A DNA stretch of 64,000 nucleotides from JAWKTT01 sp041398965. GTDB lineage: Bacteria > Planctomycetota > Planctomycetia > Planctomycetales > Planctomycetaceae. The notes beneath the pieces were generated by a model. It made no database searches and had not been told where the DNA came from. It was given only the letters and a program-made list of their open reading frames with translations. The translations under genes were made by a program, and so were the position numbers. How positions within the stretch are numbered: position 1 is the first letter of the stretch; the number at the start of each line of letters is the position of its first letter. This document shows positions 54,826 through 63,000 of this stretch, in pieces. The DNA is taken from NCBI GenBank assembly GCA_041398965.1, contig JAWKTT010000003.1, positions 248,001-312,000 on the forward strand, given 5' to 3'.

Positions 54826-55626
54826 TCATTTCCGGACGGTTTCGATCTGTCGCCAGAGGAACTGGTGTTCGCGATTGAACAGGCGGCGGTAGGCGAGCAG
54901 GACAACGCCGAGTGTGCCGAGTGCGTTGGTCGCTGCGATCAGGAACATGATCACCACCTGATACTTCACCGCTTCGATCGGCGAGACGCCGCCAAGGATC
55001 TGGCCGGTCATCATCCCGGGAAGGCTCACGATGCCGACGATCAGCATCGAATTGAGGATCGGAATCATCCCGGTCCGCAAGGCTTCCCGCAGGCTCCCCT
55101 GACCCGCCTCCCAACGAGTCGCCCCGAGGACGAGCAACAACTCGATCTGATCGCGACGATTCGAGAGGTCGTCGGTCAAGCGGTTGAGACCTAAGGAGAC
55201 GCCATTCAAAGAGTTCCCCAGGATCATCCCGATCAAAGGGATGACAACCTGCGGATGATACCAAGGAGTCATCCCCTTCCACACGACAAAGATCGCATAG
55301 GCCGACACTCCCCAACAACTCAGCCACATCGACAGCAAACTATCCCAGGTCATCCCTGGATATCGTCGTTCGCTGCGACCGACAGCCGAGAGACCGGCGA
55401 TCACCGTCATCAGACCGGCCAGCAAGAGGACAACCGGCCAACGTTGGAGTTGAAACACCCATTCGAGCACGAATCCCACCAGGAAGAGTTGCACGACTGT
55501 TCGCACCGCAGCGACGGCAAGCTTGCGTCCGAGCCCAAGTTGCAGATACAGCGAGATGGCCCCATTGAGCAGAATCAACAGGGCCGCAGCGAGGACGTCG
55601 AAGTAGGAGAGTTCGGGGGTGTTCAT
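54826..55626 (-). CDS. fetB: FetB-type metal exporter permease (UPF0014)
   Basis: 266 residues with about seven membrane spans, matching FetB/UPF0014 throughout: GLGRKLAVAAVRTVVQLFLVG near the N-terminus, GNSLNGVSLGLNRL, LLVLGATRWEA and SMLIVGIVSLPGMMTGQIL. In E. coli FetAB exports iron and protects against peroxide stress. The ATG overlaps the stop of the ATPase gene (ATGA at 55623-55626), so the pair is translationally coupled. Confidence 0.88.
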   Translation of the reverse strand: MNTPELSYFDVLAAALLILLNGAISLYLQLGLGRKLAVAAVRTVVQLFLVGFVLEWVFQLQRWPVVLLLAGLMTVIAGLSAVGRSERRYPGMTWDSLLSMWLSCWGVSAYAIFVVWKGMTPWYHPQVVIPLIGMILGNSLNGVSLGLNRLTDDLSNRRDQIELLLVLGATRWEAGQGSLREALRTGMIPILNSMLIVGIVSLPGMMTGQILGGVSPIEAVKYQVVIMFLIAATNALGTLGVVLLAYRRLFNREHQFLWRQIETVRK

Positions 55627-56321
55627 GCAGGATCATCTGCTCCAGACGTCTCGACCAGTTGCCCATGTTTCATCGTCAGGATGCGATTGCCCACCCGCCG
55701 GGTTTGAGCGGAGTCATGCGTCACCCAGACCCAGGCTCGTGCTTGGGGTGCCTCGGCATGCCAGTCTATCAGTAACGATTCGATGTCGTGAGTGGTCTTC
55801 GCATCAAGGGCAGCGGTCGGTTCATCGAGCAGTAACAGATCGGGTTGCAGTTGCAATCCCCGCACGAGAGCCACAATTTGAGCTTCACCCCCCGAAAGCT
55901 CGCGAGACGACTGCTTGAGAAACGTTTCTCCCCGATGACATCGACCCAACAACTTCAACACACGTTCCGGATCGTACTCCGACAGGCGATGCTCCTGAAG
56001 GGCAAAGGGACGTCGGAGATTCTCCTCGACCGTCCCCTCCAGCAACACCGCTCGCTGGGGAAAGTACATTGCCCGACATCGAAAACTCGGCACGAAAGCC
56101 GCTTCAATCGGCTGCTCTCTCCAGAGAACGACCCCCTCGTCGACGCCGTCGAGTCGACTGAGTGCCCGCAGCAACAGCGACTTCCCCGACCCACTCTCCC
56201 CGACCAAAGCCACACGATCCCCCCCCCGGACCGTCAGACAAACCCGGTCCAACAACACGCGCCCCCCATCTCCAGTCCTTCGGACCAGATCGACCCCCTG
56301 CAATAAGTCATCCCCCGCCAT
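55623..56321 (-). CDS. fetA: FetA-type ABC transporter ATP-binding protein
   Basis: 232 residues. Walker A GESGSGKS (41-48), signature LSGGE (142-146), Walker B LLLLDEPTAALD (162-173). Length and coupling with fetB fit FetA. ATG 56321 is chosen because homology starts shortly after; the frame stays open to 56489 without family character. The pair probably exports iron or another transition metal, which would suit the redox cluster next door. Confidence 0.85.
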   Translation of the reverse strand: MAGDDLLQGVDLVRRTGDGGRVLLDRVCLTVRGGDRVALVGESGSGKSLLLRALSRLDGVDEGVVLWREQPIEAAFVPSFRCRAMYFPQRAVLLEGTVEENLRRPFALQEHRLSEYDPERVLKLLGRCHRGETFLKQSSRELSGGEAQIVALVRGLQLQPDLLLLDEPTAALDAKTTHDIESLLIDWHAEAPQARAWVWVTHDSAQTRRVGNRILTMKHGQLVETSGADDPA

Positions 56322-56560
56322 GCCTCCCCCCGAAACGAGAATCCCGAACTCCCCGCTAGCTCCCCCCAACGATTGTCGGGCACGCCACCATGGTACCTCA
56401 GAAGCAAGCCAGTCGGGAGCCTGCCCGACGATATCGAACACTCGTCGACGCGTCGTCTCTCGTGATCGACCAGAATCCTGACATATCATCTTTGGAGTTG
56501 ATCAGGTACAAACGCAGAACATTGCAGATTTTTCCCCGTGACCCTTGGCGGAGTCGGAAC

Positions 56561-57532
56561 ATGCGTAAATGGACTGTAGCCATCGTATTTTTCATCGGTC
56601 TTGCGAGTTGCAGCCTTGGGGAGGAGCCTGAGAAACGGAACACCGATGCAGGGCTGGCGATACTCCAAGACGGCACCGAGACCGCTGAAGAGGCGTTGCA
56701 CGCATTCGTCACAGCCTCTCGTATGGGTGATGTGGATGCAAGCCTTCTGTTGATCGACCCGCCGATCCGAAAACTGCTCATTCCGGAAATCGCCATTGAT
56801 GCCTATCTGTCTGATTCACTTCTTGCGAAACTAATTGAATTAAAAAACGAAAAGAACAAAATCATGCTTGGCAGAGGGGCAATTCCGGTGGCGTTTGCAG
56901 AAAGAGACTTGATTGGTGAGCAGAAAGTTAAGGTCTTGTTGAAGCGGCAAATTGACGATGACCGTATCGTTTTTGACGTCGAAACAATCAGTCAGAGCTA
57001 TCATGACGAAGGAACAGTTAGGACGGCACAGCAATATCTGGCAGTACGCCGGGATGGTCGATGGCGTTTATTTCGGCCATTCGGGATGATGCTTGTGTAC
57101 TTGCGGTCTGAAGAGGTGGGTCAGGACGATGCGTCAGAATCGCTGGACGATGAACTCTACGACACAAGCAAAGATCAAGCGGTGCTGGGGGCGCTATCCA
57201 TTTTGCGGAAAGTTGATAGCGACGTAGAGGGAGTCGACTATAAGATCGTCTATCATGTGCCGCTAGAGAAGATTCACGAAGCTATGGTCGAGATGTCGGC
57301 GAAGCCCGAAGTCAACGAAAATATTGAAATGGCCAGAAATGTCAATCGCTTCGTTTCGAACTTAAAACGGCGAATCGCCCGGGGTGACTACACAACTGAT
57401 GCTGAGATAATGAATGCCTTCGATGTGGGAGAGGAGGTCTTCGTTTCACCGCTTATTAATGCGACAAATGAGATCGGACGACAGAACGCTGTGAGAATAT
57501 GGAAAATGCGAAAACAGGCACAGTCGAAATAA
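56561..57532 (+). CDS. Predicted lipoprotein, function unknown
   Basis: 323 residues. The signal peptide ends in a lipobox (GLASC, Cys at residue 17), so it is likely lipid-anchored. The remainder is mixed helix and strand; the segment around WRLFRPFGMMLVYL and the earlier TASRMGDVDASLLLI resemble DUF-type stress or SnoaL-like domains in outline only. ATG 56561 has GGAG eight bases upstream; an open extension to 56390 overlaps the fetA upstream region. No family recognised. Convergent with the LRR gene. Confidence 0.6.
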   Translation: MRKWTVAIVFFIGLASCSLGEEPEKRNTDAGLAILQDGTETAEEALHAFVTASRMGDVDASLLLIDPPIRKLLIPEIAIDAYLSDSLLAKLIELKNEKNKIMLGRGAIPVAFAERDLIGEQKVKVLLKRQIDDDRIVFDVETISQSYHDEGTVRTAQQYLAVRRDGRWRLFRPFGMMLVYLRSEEVGQDDASESLDDELYDTSKDQAVLGALSILRKVDSDVEGVDYKIVYHVPLEKIHEAMVEMSAKPEVNENIEMARNVNRFVSNLKRRIARGDYTTDAEIMNAFDVGEEVFVSPLINATNEIGRQNAVRIWKMRKQAQSK

Positions 57533-57552
57533 TAGTATTCGCAGTTCAGACG

Positions 57553-57598
57553 GGGTGGCATGGCCCCCACAATCTCCCCTAGCCCGACGATGCCACCC
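57553..57598. terminator. Hairpin between convergent genes
   Basis: GGGTGGCAT (57553-57561) pairs with ATGCCACCC (57590-57598); the stem extends outward by about four more bases with one mismatch. It lies between the lipoprotein and LRR genes, which face each other. No T-run is clear. Confidence 0.45.
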
Positions 57599-57644
57599 AG
57601 TCTCGCGTGAGGAAACCTGAGACTAGGTGAACTTCACTACCCGT

Positions 57645-58883
57645 TCAGTTGGCTTCGTCACTGCTTGGGAAGAGTTCTGCAAGTTCGATCCTGACAGCCG
57701 ATTCCGACGGGCCCAGATCGGATTCAGTGAAAATCGCAAGGCCGTCGGCAGTCACCTTTGTGTCGTGTAGTGAAACCCAACCTAGAGACGGCATGGATGC
57801 AATCTGCTTCAATCCAGTATTGGACACATCAGTGCCCCAGAGATCGAGGTACTCCAGGTGACTCAATCCATTGAGATGAGTGAGTCCAGCGTCGCTGACT
57901 TCCGTGTCGCTGAGATCCAAGTGCTCCAGGTGGCTCAATTCATTGAGATGAGCGAGTCCCTCGTCACCGATTTTTGTGCTGCTGAGATCCAAATGCTTCA
58001 ACCGGTGTAGTCCAGCGACATGGGCAAGTCCGTCATCTGTGATGGACTCACCCTTTAAATGTAGGTGTTCGAGACTTTGAAGATTGGCAAAATGCCGAAT
58101 ACCTGCATCGGATATCTGCGTTCCGTGAATCCGCAACTCTTTGAGGCGAGGCAGGTCGGACAAGTTCGCACAGTCGTCGTCCGTAAAGGGGGCATTAATA
58201 AGGTACAAGCCTTCGAGGGTGTGAAGCTTCGACAGATTTCGGACTTCCTCTTCGAATGAACTGTCCATGATGGCAATCTTGTTCAGCTGCGGAAGACCTG
58301 CCAGATGCCCGAAGTCAGCCGAATGAAAACGGCTTTCCATGAAACCCAGATCGCGAAGACTGCTAAGCATGCCGAAGCTCTTCAGCATGTCGTCGTTGAC
58401 AGTCACATGGCACAGAAGAAGAGTCTTGAGAGAATCCGCTTTGACGAGTTGTGCATACCCGTGGTCAGTCACGCCGGTCGAAACTCCCAAGGATTCCAGG
58501 TTCGGCAGTTGAGCCACATATTCCATGACGTCATCTGTGATGTGCTCGCCTTCGAGGTAGATGTGCGTGACTTCGGGGAATTTCGCCAGCAGAGCAAGTT
58601 GGTCATCTGTCAACGGCTGATCCGGATGCAGGCCAATGGCTTCCACACGACTGGTCGCATTGACACCAAACGTGTACTTCTGCAGTAGCGAACAGGGTTG
58701 CTCCTCGAATTCAATTTTTGCGCCGATCGATTCCAATCTGGCGATATTGATCCATCGGTACGCTGTCGGGGCGGCCCACACAGCGTACGCGCCGACAAAC
58801 AGAGCCAGGCATAGCCGCATCGGGCGATGGATACTCAGTTGGGAACGTTTGGTTTTCAAACTGCTGTCATTCGTGTCGGACAT
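57645..58883 (-). CDS. Membrane-anchored leucine-rich-repeat protein
   Basis: 412 residues. One membrane span (about 22-44) is followed from about 75 to 390 by roughly 12 LRR units of ~24 residues with the pattern LxxLxxLxLxxTxITDxGLxxL (for example LEHLDLSDTEVSDAGL). This ribonuclease-inhibitor/GALA-like repeat type is abundant in planctomycetes. The LRR domain probably faces the periplasm and mediates protein binding. Last two repeats are near-identical at DNA level, suggesting recent internal duplication. No catalytic domain. Confidence 0.8.
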   Translation of the reverse strand: MSDTNDSSLKTKRSQLSIHRPMRLCLALFVGAYAVWAAPTAYRWINIARLESIGAKIEFEEQPCSLLQKYTFGVNATSRVEAIGLHPDQPLTDDQLALLAKFPEVTHIYLEGEHITDDVMEYVAQLPNLESLGVSTGVTDHGYAQLVKADSLKTLLLCHVTVNDDMLKSFGMLSSLRDLGFMESRFHSADFGHLAGLPQLNKIAIMDSSFEEEVRNLSKLHTLEGLYLINAPFTDDDCANLSDLPRLKELRIHGTQISDAGIRHFANLQSLEHLHLKGESITDDGLAHVAGLHRLKHLDLSSTKIGDEGLAHLNELSHLEHLDLSDTEVSDAGLTHLNGLSHLEYLDLWGTDVSNTGLKQIASMPSLGWVSLHDTKVTADGLAIFTESDLGPSESAVRIELAELFPSSDEAN

Positions 58884-59082
58884 CGGCTTTGCTCAAAAGA
58901 TTCAGTAAGTCCTGACGCCTACGTGTGGCTCAACATCAAAAACCTAGCACAGGAATTGCCACCGAGCCTCGCAAAGCGGTGATCATTCACCACAAAGTCG
59001 TAGTACCGATACAGACCAACCGATCGTCAAGCAGCCGTACCGGTGACGATTCGGACATTCGGTATAACCGTGCCACCAAGCA

Positions 59083-59313
59083 TTATCCCTTCGGCGACAC
59101 AATCCGGCGGTGCTGGTCCGTCTGTCGTAAGGAACTGACGAGGCGTTCTTGTACCGCAGGGCAGGGTGGCATGTTTGAGATGTTGGGTGCCATGATTGCC
59201 ATGTCGGTGTCTCCGCCAGAGTCGATCGAGACATTCAAAGGCGCGGGGGAGACGGAAGGTTCGTCCCCGGGTGCCGCGGAGATCAGGATCGCCAGCAGGA
59301 TGAAACTGAATAT
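59083..59313 (-). CDS. Small secreted protein frame with ATA at the start position
   Basis: AAGGAG (59320-59325 on the - strand) is followed after six bases by an ATA codon (59313-59311) and an open frame of 76 codons to TAA. The product begins IFSFILLAILISAAPGDE, a good signal peptide, and then has a Pro/Met/Asn-rich stretch (DMAIMAPNISNMPPCP). No ATG, GTG or TTG is in frame before residue 26. ATA is not a normal start, so this is either an ATG-to-ATA mutation, a rare start, or a decayed gene. The function is unknown. Confidence 0.4.
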   Translation of the reverse strand: MFSFILLAILISAAPGDEPSVSPAPLNVSIDSGGDTDMAIMAPNISNMPPCPAVQERLVSSLRQTDQHRRIVSPKG

Positions 59314-59511
59314 GCGGAACTCCTTTTCGCGTGTGGAATACGTTGCAACTCAATGGTCCTAGACCGCGGTGATCGAGTCAGCGTGATTCTGGCAAACGGC
59401 CGTGGTTGCGGGGCCGGAAGTGAATGTTATCGAGCACAGCAATGCCCAGATGATTCCGGATCGCGTCCCTTCGACTGTTCTGATGCCATCCAGTCGCAGG
59501 ATCGACACCCG

Positions 59512-60114
59512 TCACTTCCCGTATTCCACAGAGACTTCGCGTCCCTTCTCGAAACGCATCCAGATTTCTCCGCCGAGGCAGTCCTCAATCGGTTTCGCTG
59601 TAATCTCCCAGCTCTCGGTCTTTCTGTCGACAAGTTTGATCTCGGTAATTTGCAGGCCGTACTTCTTGCTCTGGTAGGCGGGAAGAAGAGTCTTCTTGTC
59701 AAGTTCCCAGTTGCGAGGCACTTCCTTATCTCTCATCTCCTCGTGTTCGGCCAGAAATGTCCGAGCCCGTTCGAGTGCGCGAGCAGCGATACCTGATTCT
59801 CCCTTCTCCGACGGGTCGGGAGCTTTTGCGACCACCCAGAGAGGCTTCCCATGAAGCATGCAGACCCACATCGCTCGCTGATCGGGCGGTTGCGATGATG
59901 GATTCGGATGGCGAACGAGCGTCAACGTGAGGTTGTCGTTCTTGGTTAACGGCTCTAATAGAAAAGCGAGCGATTCTGGAGGGCAAGGTGCCTCGCACCG
60001 CCCATCATACGGCACAACTTGCTCCTCCCCGAGCAGCACGGAAAATGCACAGAAGAAGGATGCGGCGAGCAGGCCAGCTCCAACAGTACGCCTGAATGTC
60101 TGTTTAATAGGCAT
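59512..60114 (-). CDS. Small exported protein, function unknown
   Basis: 200 residues with a signal peptide (about 1-29, LLAASFFCAFSVLLG). Two Cys are near the N-terminus of the mature protein (CEAPCPP). The middle has RAMWVCMLHGKPLWVVAK and the C-terminal part is mixed charge with KPIEDCLGGEIWMRFEKG. No family recognised. ATG 60114 is taken; a TTG at 60135 would add seven residues. It lies between the small secreted frame and the gene at 60,370, all on the - strand. Confidence 0.55.
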   Translation of the reverse strand: MPIKQTFRRTVGAGLLAASFFCAFSVLLGEEQVVPYDGRCEAPCPPESLAFLLEPLTKNDNLTLTLVRHPNPSSQPPDQRAMWVCMLHGKPLWVVAKAPDPSEKGESGIAARALERARTFLAEHEEMRDKEVPRNWELDKKTLLPAYQSKKYGLQITEIKLVDRKTESWEITAKPIEDCLGGEIWMRFEKGREVSVEYGK

Positions 60115-60207
60115 TTTGTATCCCGAACGAAGCAAACTCAGCGTCCCGGTACTCAGGACGCAACGATTACAACCGCGACGCTCACACCGGCTTCACGACA
60201 GTCTTGC

Positions 60208-60342
60208 AGCCTGTTGAAAACGAGGGGCAGGCTTTTCAGCCTGACTGGGTGCTGTTTGATGTCTCGACAAAAAGGGGTGCAAGATGCTCTTGTCAGATTA
60301 GAAATCTGACCCTCGGTCGTCTTTCAACGGGCTGTCAGGATG
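60208..60342. repeat. Palindromic repeat family R1, copy e
   Basis: CAGCCTGTTGAAAACGAGGG and GGCTTTTCAGCC on the left; TAGAAATCTGACCCTCGG and TCGTCTTTCAACGGGCTG on the right. The core GGTGCTGTTTGATGTCTCG is in the orientation of copy a. It lies between two - strand genes. Confidence 0.7.
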
Positions 60343-60369
60343 ACGGTTTTGTTCTTCCTTTTCAATGCT

Positions 60370-61353
60370 TCATGGCGAGACATACCATGGAACGCGTTTC
60401 CATTCCTGACCAGTCCAAAGCAACCAGCCTGACGCCGTCCTTGCCATGGGCTGATACGGCGCTTTGGACAAGACCACAGGAGGTTGATCGGGGCGAACTA
60501 CGTCCACCGCCTCTAAATTGCCTTCGTGGACTCGATAACCAATTCCTTTGTGAGTGGCAAACAAGCCGAGTCGCTTGTCATCCCAACGATCGGCGATGCG
60601 ATTTCCTGTTTTCACATCGACGACAATGCCACCACCCAGCAATGCCCACTCGCCATCAAAAGCGGTGACGTACGAATCCTTAAGGCCGTATTTGATTTCA
60701 CCTTTTTTGTCCAGAGGCACACTTGTTCGCTGACCAGACTTTACGTTGACCGTATGCAATTCTTTGGGTGTGCTCCATACCATGACATTTCCAAAGCGAA
60801 CTGGGGCGGCAGTCCAATTTCGTGATTCTCGACTGCGAATTTCAATCTGATTTTCGAAATCAAGGGCTTCCCCACGAAACGGAATGAAAAGATCAATCAA
60901 CTGATCATGCTTGTCGTTCCACTCCGTGACATGAATGCCGTCTGGATAGGCTCCCATGCGATGGGAGCCGCGTTTTGTATCGGCATCCTTCACCGTGCCA
61001 TCGGGATGAATCCATCGCACGTTGTCGCTGCCCCAAATCGCGATCAATGTCCCATCGTCAGCAATTGCCTGGAACGGATTGGCATTGATCGCCATAACAC
61101 AATTGAGAACGAGGTGCGCGTTCGGATCGGGAATCCGTTGCCGATATAAAGAATGCTCAGCAGAACTGTTCCGTGCGCCTCCGTTGTCGATGGGCTTTTG
61201 CGTTCTCCAAAGCGCCCAGCCATCGACGACTAACAGCAATTCGGCCTTCTCCCGATCGACTCGAATGGTCTGTTTGTCTTGACCACAAGCAGATTCGATG
61301 AGCGGGAAACTTAGGTACCAGACGAAGAGCGAGAAGAGGATGGAACGACGCAT
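60370..61353 (-). CDS. Exported protein with propeller-like repeats, function unknown
   Basis: 327 residues. Signal peptide about 1-24. The rest contains repeated short strands with W and G turns (IAIWGSDNVRWIHPDGTV, NVMVWSTPKELHTVNVKSG, WALLGGGIVVDVKTG), like blades of a beta-propeller, though not a clear WD40. GGAGG lies six bases before ATG 61353. It may be the third member of a run of small secreted proteins on this strand. Confidence 0.55.
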   Translation of the reverse strand: MRRSILFSLFVWYLSFPLIESACGQDKQTIRVDREKAELLLVVDGWALWRTQKPIDNGGARNSSAEHSLYRQRIPDPNAHLVLNCVMAINANPFQAIADDGTLIAIWGSDNVRWIHPDGTVKDADTKRGSHRMGAYPDGIHVTEWNDKHDQLIDLFIPFRGEALDFENQIEIRSRESRNWTAAPVRFGNVMVWSTPKELHTVNVKSGQRTSVPLDKKGEIKYGLKDSYVTAFDGEWALLGGGIVVDVKTGNRIADRWDDKRLGLFATHKGIGYRVHEGNLEAVDVVRPDQPPVVLSKAPYQPMARTASGWLLWTGQEWKRVPWYVSP

Positions 61354-61984
61354 CAGATTCCTCCATTGGTGGCAGAACGCCCGGCATCATGGCGCTGCAG
61401 GCGTTGTTATTGGTCAAGCTCCGTTGGTGATCACGACTCCCGTGCGTACGATGGTTGGCCCCCGTTTGATCCAGTTGCGTGGGCATCGACCAACCGACGT
61501 AATCGACTCGGCTGCAGGAAACGCCAAACCCGACAGTGGCGATAGCCCTTTCTTTCCAACGCAAGGAACGCTGGGATAAACGTGTCAGCAGTTTTGGTAA
61601 GTTGCTTCCTCATGAAAACACAGAACCCTTGCAGTCGACAGAACCCTTCGGTCTTTCGATCTGACCGCGATTCTGTCTTACGGGACTGGTCGCTGGAGAG
61701 TCCATGGAATCTCATTGGGCAGAAGTCCGCATCGGCAAAAGAGAACCGGCGACAGGGAATATGCTATTCGTCCGCAAGTTCAACGGCAAGACAGGTTGAT
61801 GGTCTGAAAGTCGTCAACCCATCCGCAACGCGAGAATTCGGTGTGGAAAACGGTCGGTCACGGTCACTCAGCGACGGACTGCACGATCCATTTCCACCGC
61901 AAACACCATATCGCAACGGAGTCAAATGATTCTGTGGAGTCTGTTGACGTTATGACCAGTGAACTCTCTGGCAGTGTCGTTTTC
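61354..61984. other. Intergenic region, no gene recognised
   Basis: Several overlapping frames on the - strand (e.g. a 94-codon frame at 61431-61715) have no family character or ribosome-binding site. A short piece DTFIPAFLALERKGY looks protein-like and may be a gene remnant. No repeat was seen. Confidence 0.4.
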
Positions 61985-62803
61985 CTAGCGGGTCAGGATT
62001 TCGCCTTGGCCTGTGGTGATGAGGTCGCCGCAATGGCGGGTGATGGGGGAGTTCATGAGGTCGGAGGGGATGTCGAAGTCGAGCGATTTCAGGTGTCGCC
62101 AGAGGATTTGTAGAAAGACGGGACGGTATTGGCAGGCCATTTGAAATGTCGGGAGCAGTTCGATCTCCGAGGGCTCGCCGAAGCAGCCGATGGTACCGCG
62201 TTTCATGCCGGCTCCTGTCCACTGACCGATACGGCCCAGACAGAGAATGGTTCCGGCGATCATCCCGTGGCCGGTCGAGTGACCGACGTTACCGGCGATG
62301 GCGATCAGCCCGCGTCGCATTGTCTGTCCGGCGTTGTCGCCGACGTTGCCGTCGACAAGGATGGTCCCTCCGGTCATCCCGCGACGGGCACCGGGGTAAC
62401 CGGCTCCCAGCGAGTTTCCGGCCGATCCCCGAATCCGAATGTGTCCCCCGTGCATCTCGGCCCCGGCCCAGTCGTCGACGTTTCCATCGACGACAATACT
62501 TCCCGCAGTCATGGCGGCCCCAAGGTGCATCCCAGCCGAACCCTCGACCCGCATCGTCCCTCCGTTGAGTTTCGCTCCGATCTTTTTGACTCGTGAGCAA
62601 TCCCCCTGCCAGATGATCGTCCGGTCTTCGGAAGCGGAGCCTTGAACGTCGAAGAACTCGCCGACTGGGAGCTGTTTGTTCCCCCGGAAAATCAGCATCT
62701 CGGCAACTTCCTGTGCCGATCGTGTGCAGACGTCGTCCATCTGGATGCGATCAACCTCGAGCGGAACGGTCAGCGGATGGTGCAGTCGAAGAAGGAGTGG
62801 CAT
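61985..62803 (-). CDS. fhcC: Formylmethanofuran dehydrogenase subunit C (FhcC/FwdC)
   Basis: 272 residues. The middle is a right-handed beta-helix of GXGXG-type repeats, with runs such as GGTMRVEGSAGMHLGAAMTAG and GGTILVDGNVGDNAG, as in FwdC and the GltB C-terminus. In methylotrophs and planctomycetes FhcC is part of the formyltransferase/hydrolase complex that releases formate from formyl-H4MPT (or formyl-methanofuran). ATG 62803 is chosen; the frame stays open to 62953. Other C1 genes are not seen in the window but may lie beyond the right end. Divergent from the radical SAM gene. Confidence 0.88.
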   Translation of the reverse strand: MPLLLRLHHPLTVPLEVDRIQMDDVCTRSAQEVAEMLIFRGNKQLPVGEFFDVQGSASEDRTIIWQGDCSRVKKIGAKLNGGTMRVEGSAGMHLGAAMTAGSIVVDGNVDDWAGAEMHGGHIRIRGSAGNSLGAGYPGARRGMTGGTILVDGNVGDNAGQTMRRGLIAIAGNVGHSTGHGMIAGTILCLGRIGQWTGAGMKRGTIGCFGEPSEIELLPTFQMACQYRPVFLQILWRHLKSLDFDIPSDLMNSPITRHCGDLITTGQGEILTR

Positions 62804-62898
62804 GCGAACAGATCTTGCTGGCGACCGATTTTGTGGTGAAACAGGGCTGCGGGGGTTGGTGTGGGGAAGATTCCTGTAGACGGAATCGACGGATTCAT

Positions 62899-62926
62899 GG
62901 TATACGCCCCTGCAATTCAAACGCAA
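62899..62926 (-). promoter_or_regulatory. Candidate promoter of fhcC
   Basis: On the - strand: TTGCGT (62926-62921), a 16-base spacer, TATACC (62904-62899). The -10 is imperfect. Confidence 0.4.
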
Positions 62927-62927
62927 C

Positions 62928-62976
62928 CGGCAGTTTCTGCCGCTGAGAAACACATTCCCCGGAGACCGGAGGTCTC
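62928..62976. promoter_or_regulatory. Two short palindromes between divergent genes
   Basis: CGGCAG-TTT-CTGCCG (62928-62942) and GAGACC-GGA-GGTCTC (62962-62976) lie between fhcC and the radical SAM gene. Each is a perfect six-base dyad with a three-base centre, so operator sites are possible. Confidence 0.35.
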
Positions 62977-63000
62977 TGGCTTGCCTGAGTCAAGGATGCG

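Noticed and set aside
59353..59796. 147-codon + strand frame
   Set aside because: Antisense to the exported protein at 59,512-60,114, which has a signal peptide.
61431..61715. 94-codon - strand frame with a protein-like piece (DTFIPAFLALERKGY)
   Set aside because: No start signal and the protein-like pattern ends abruptly; at most a gene remnant.
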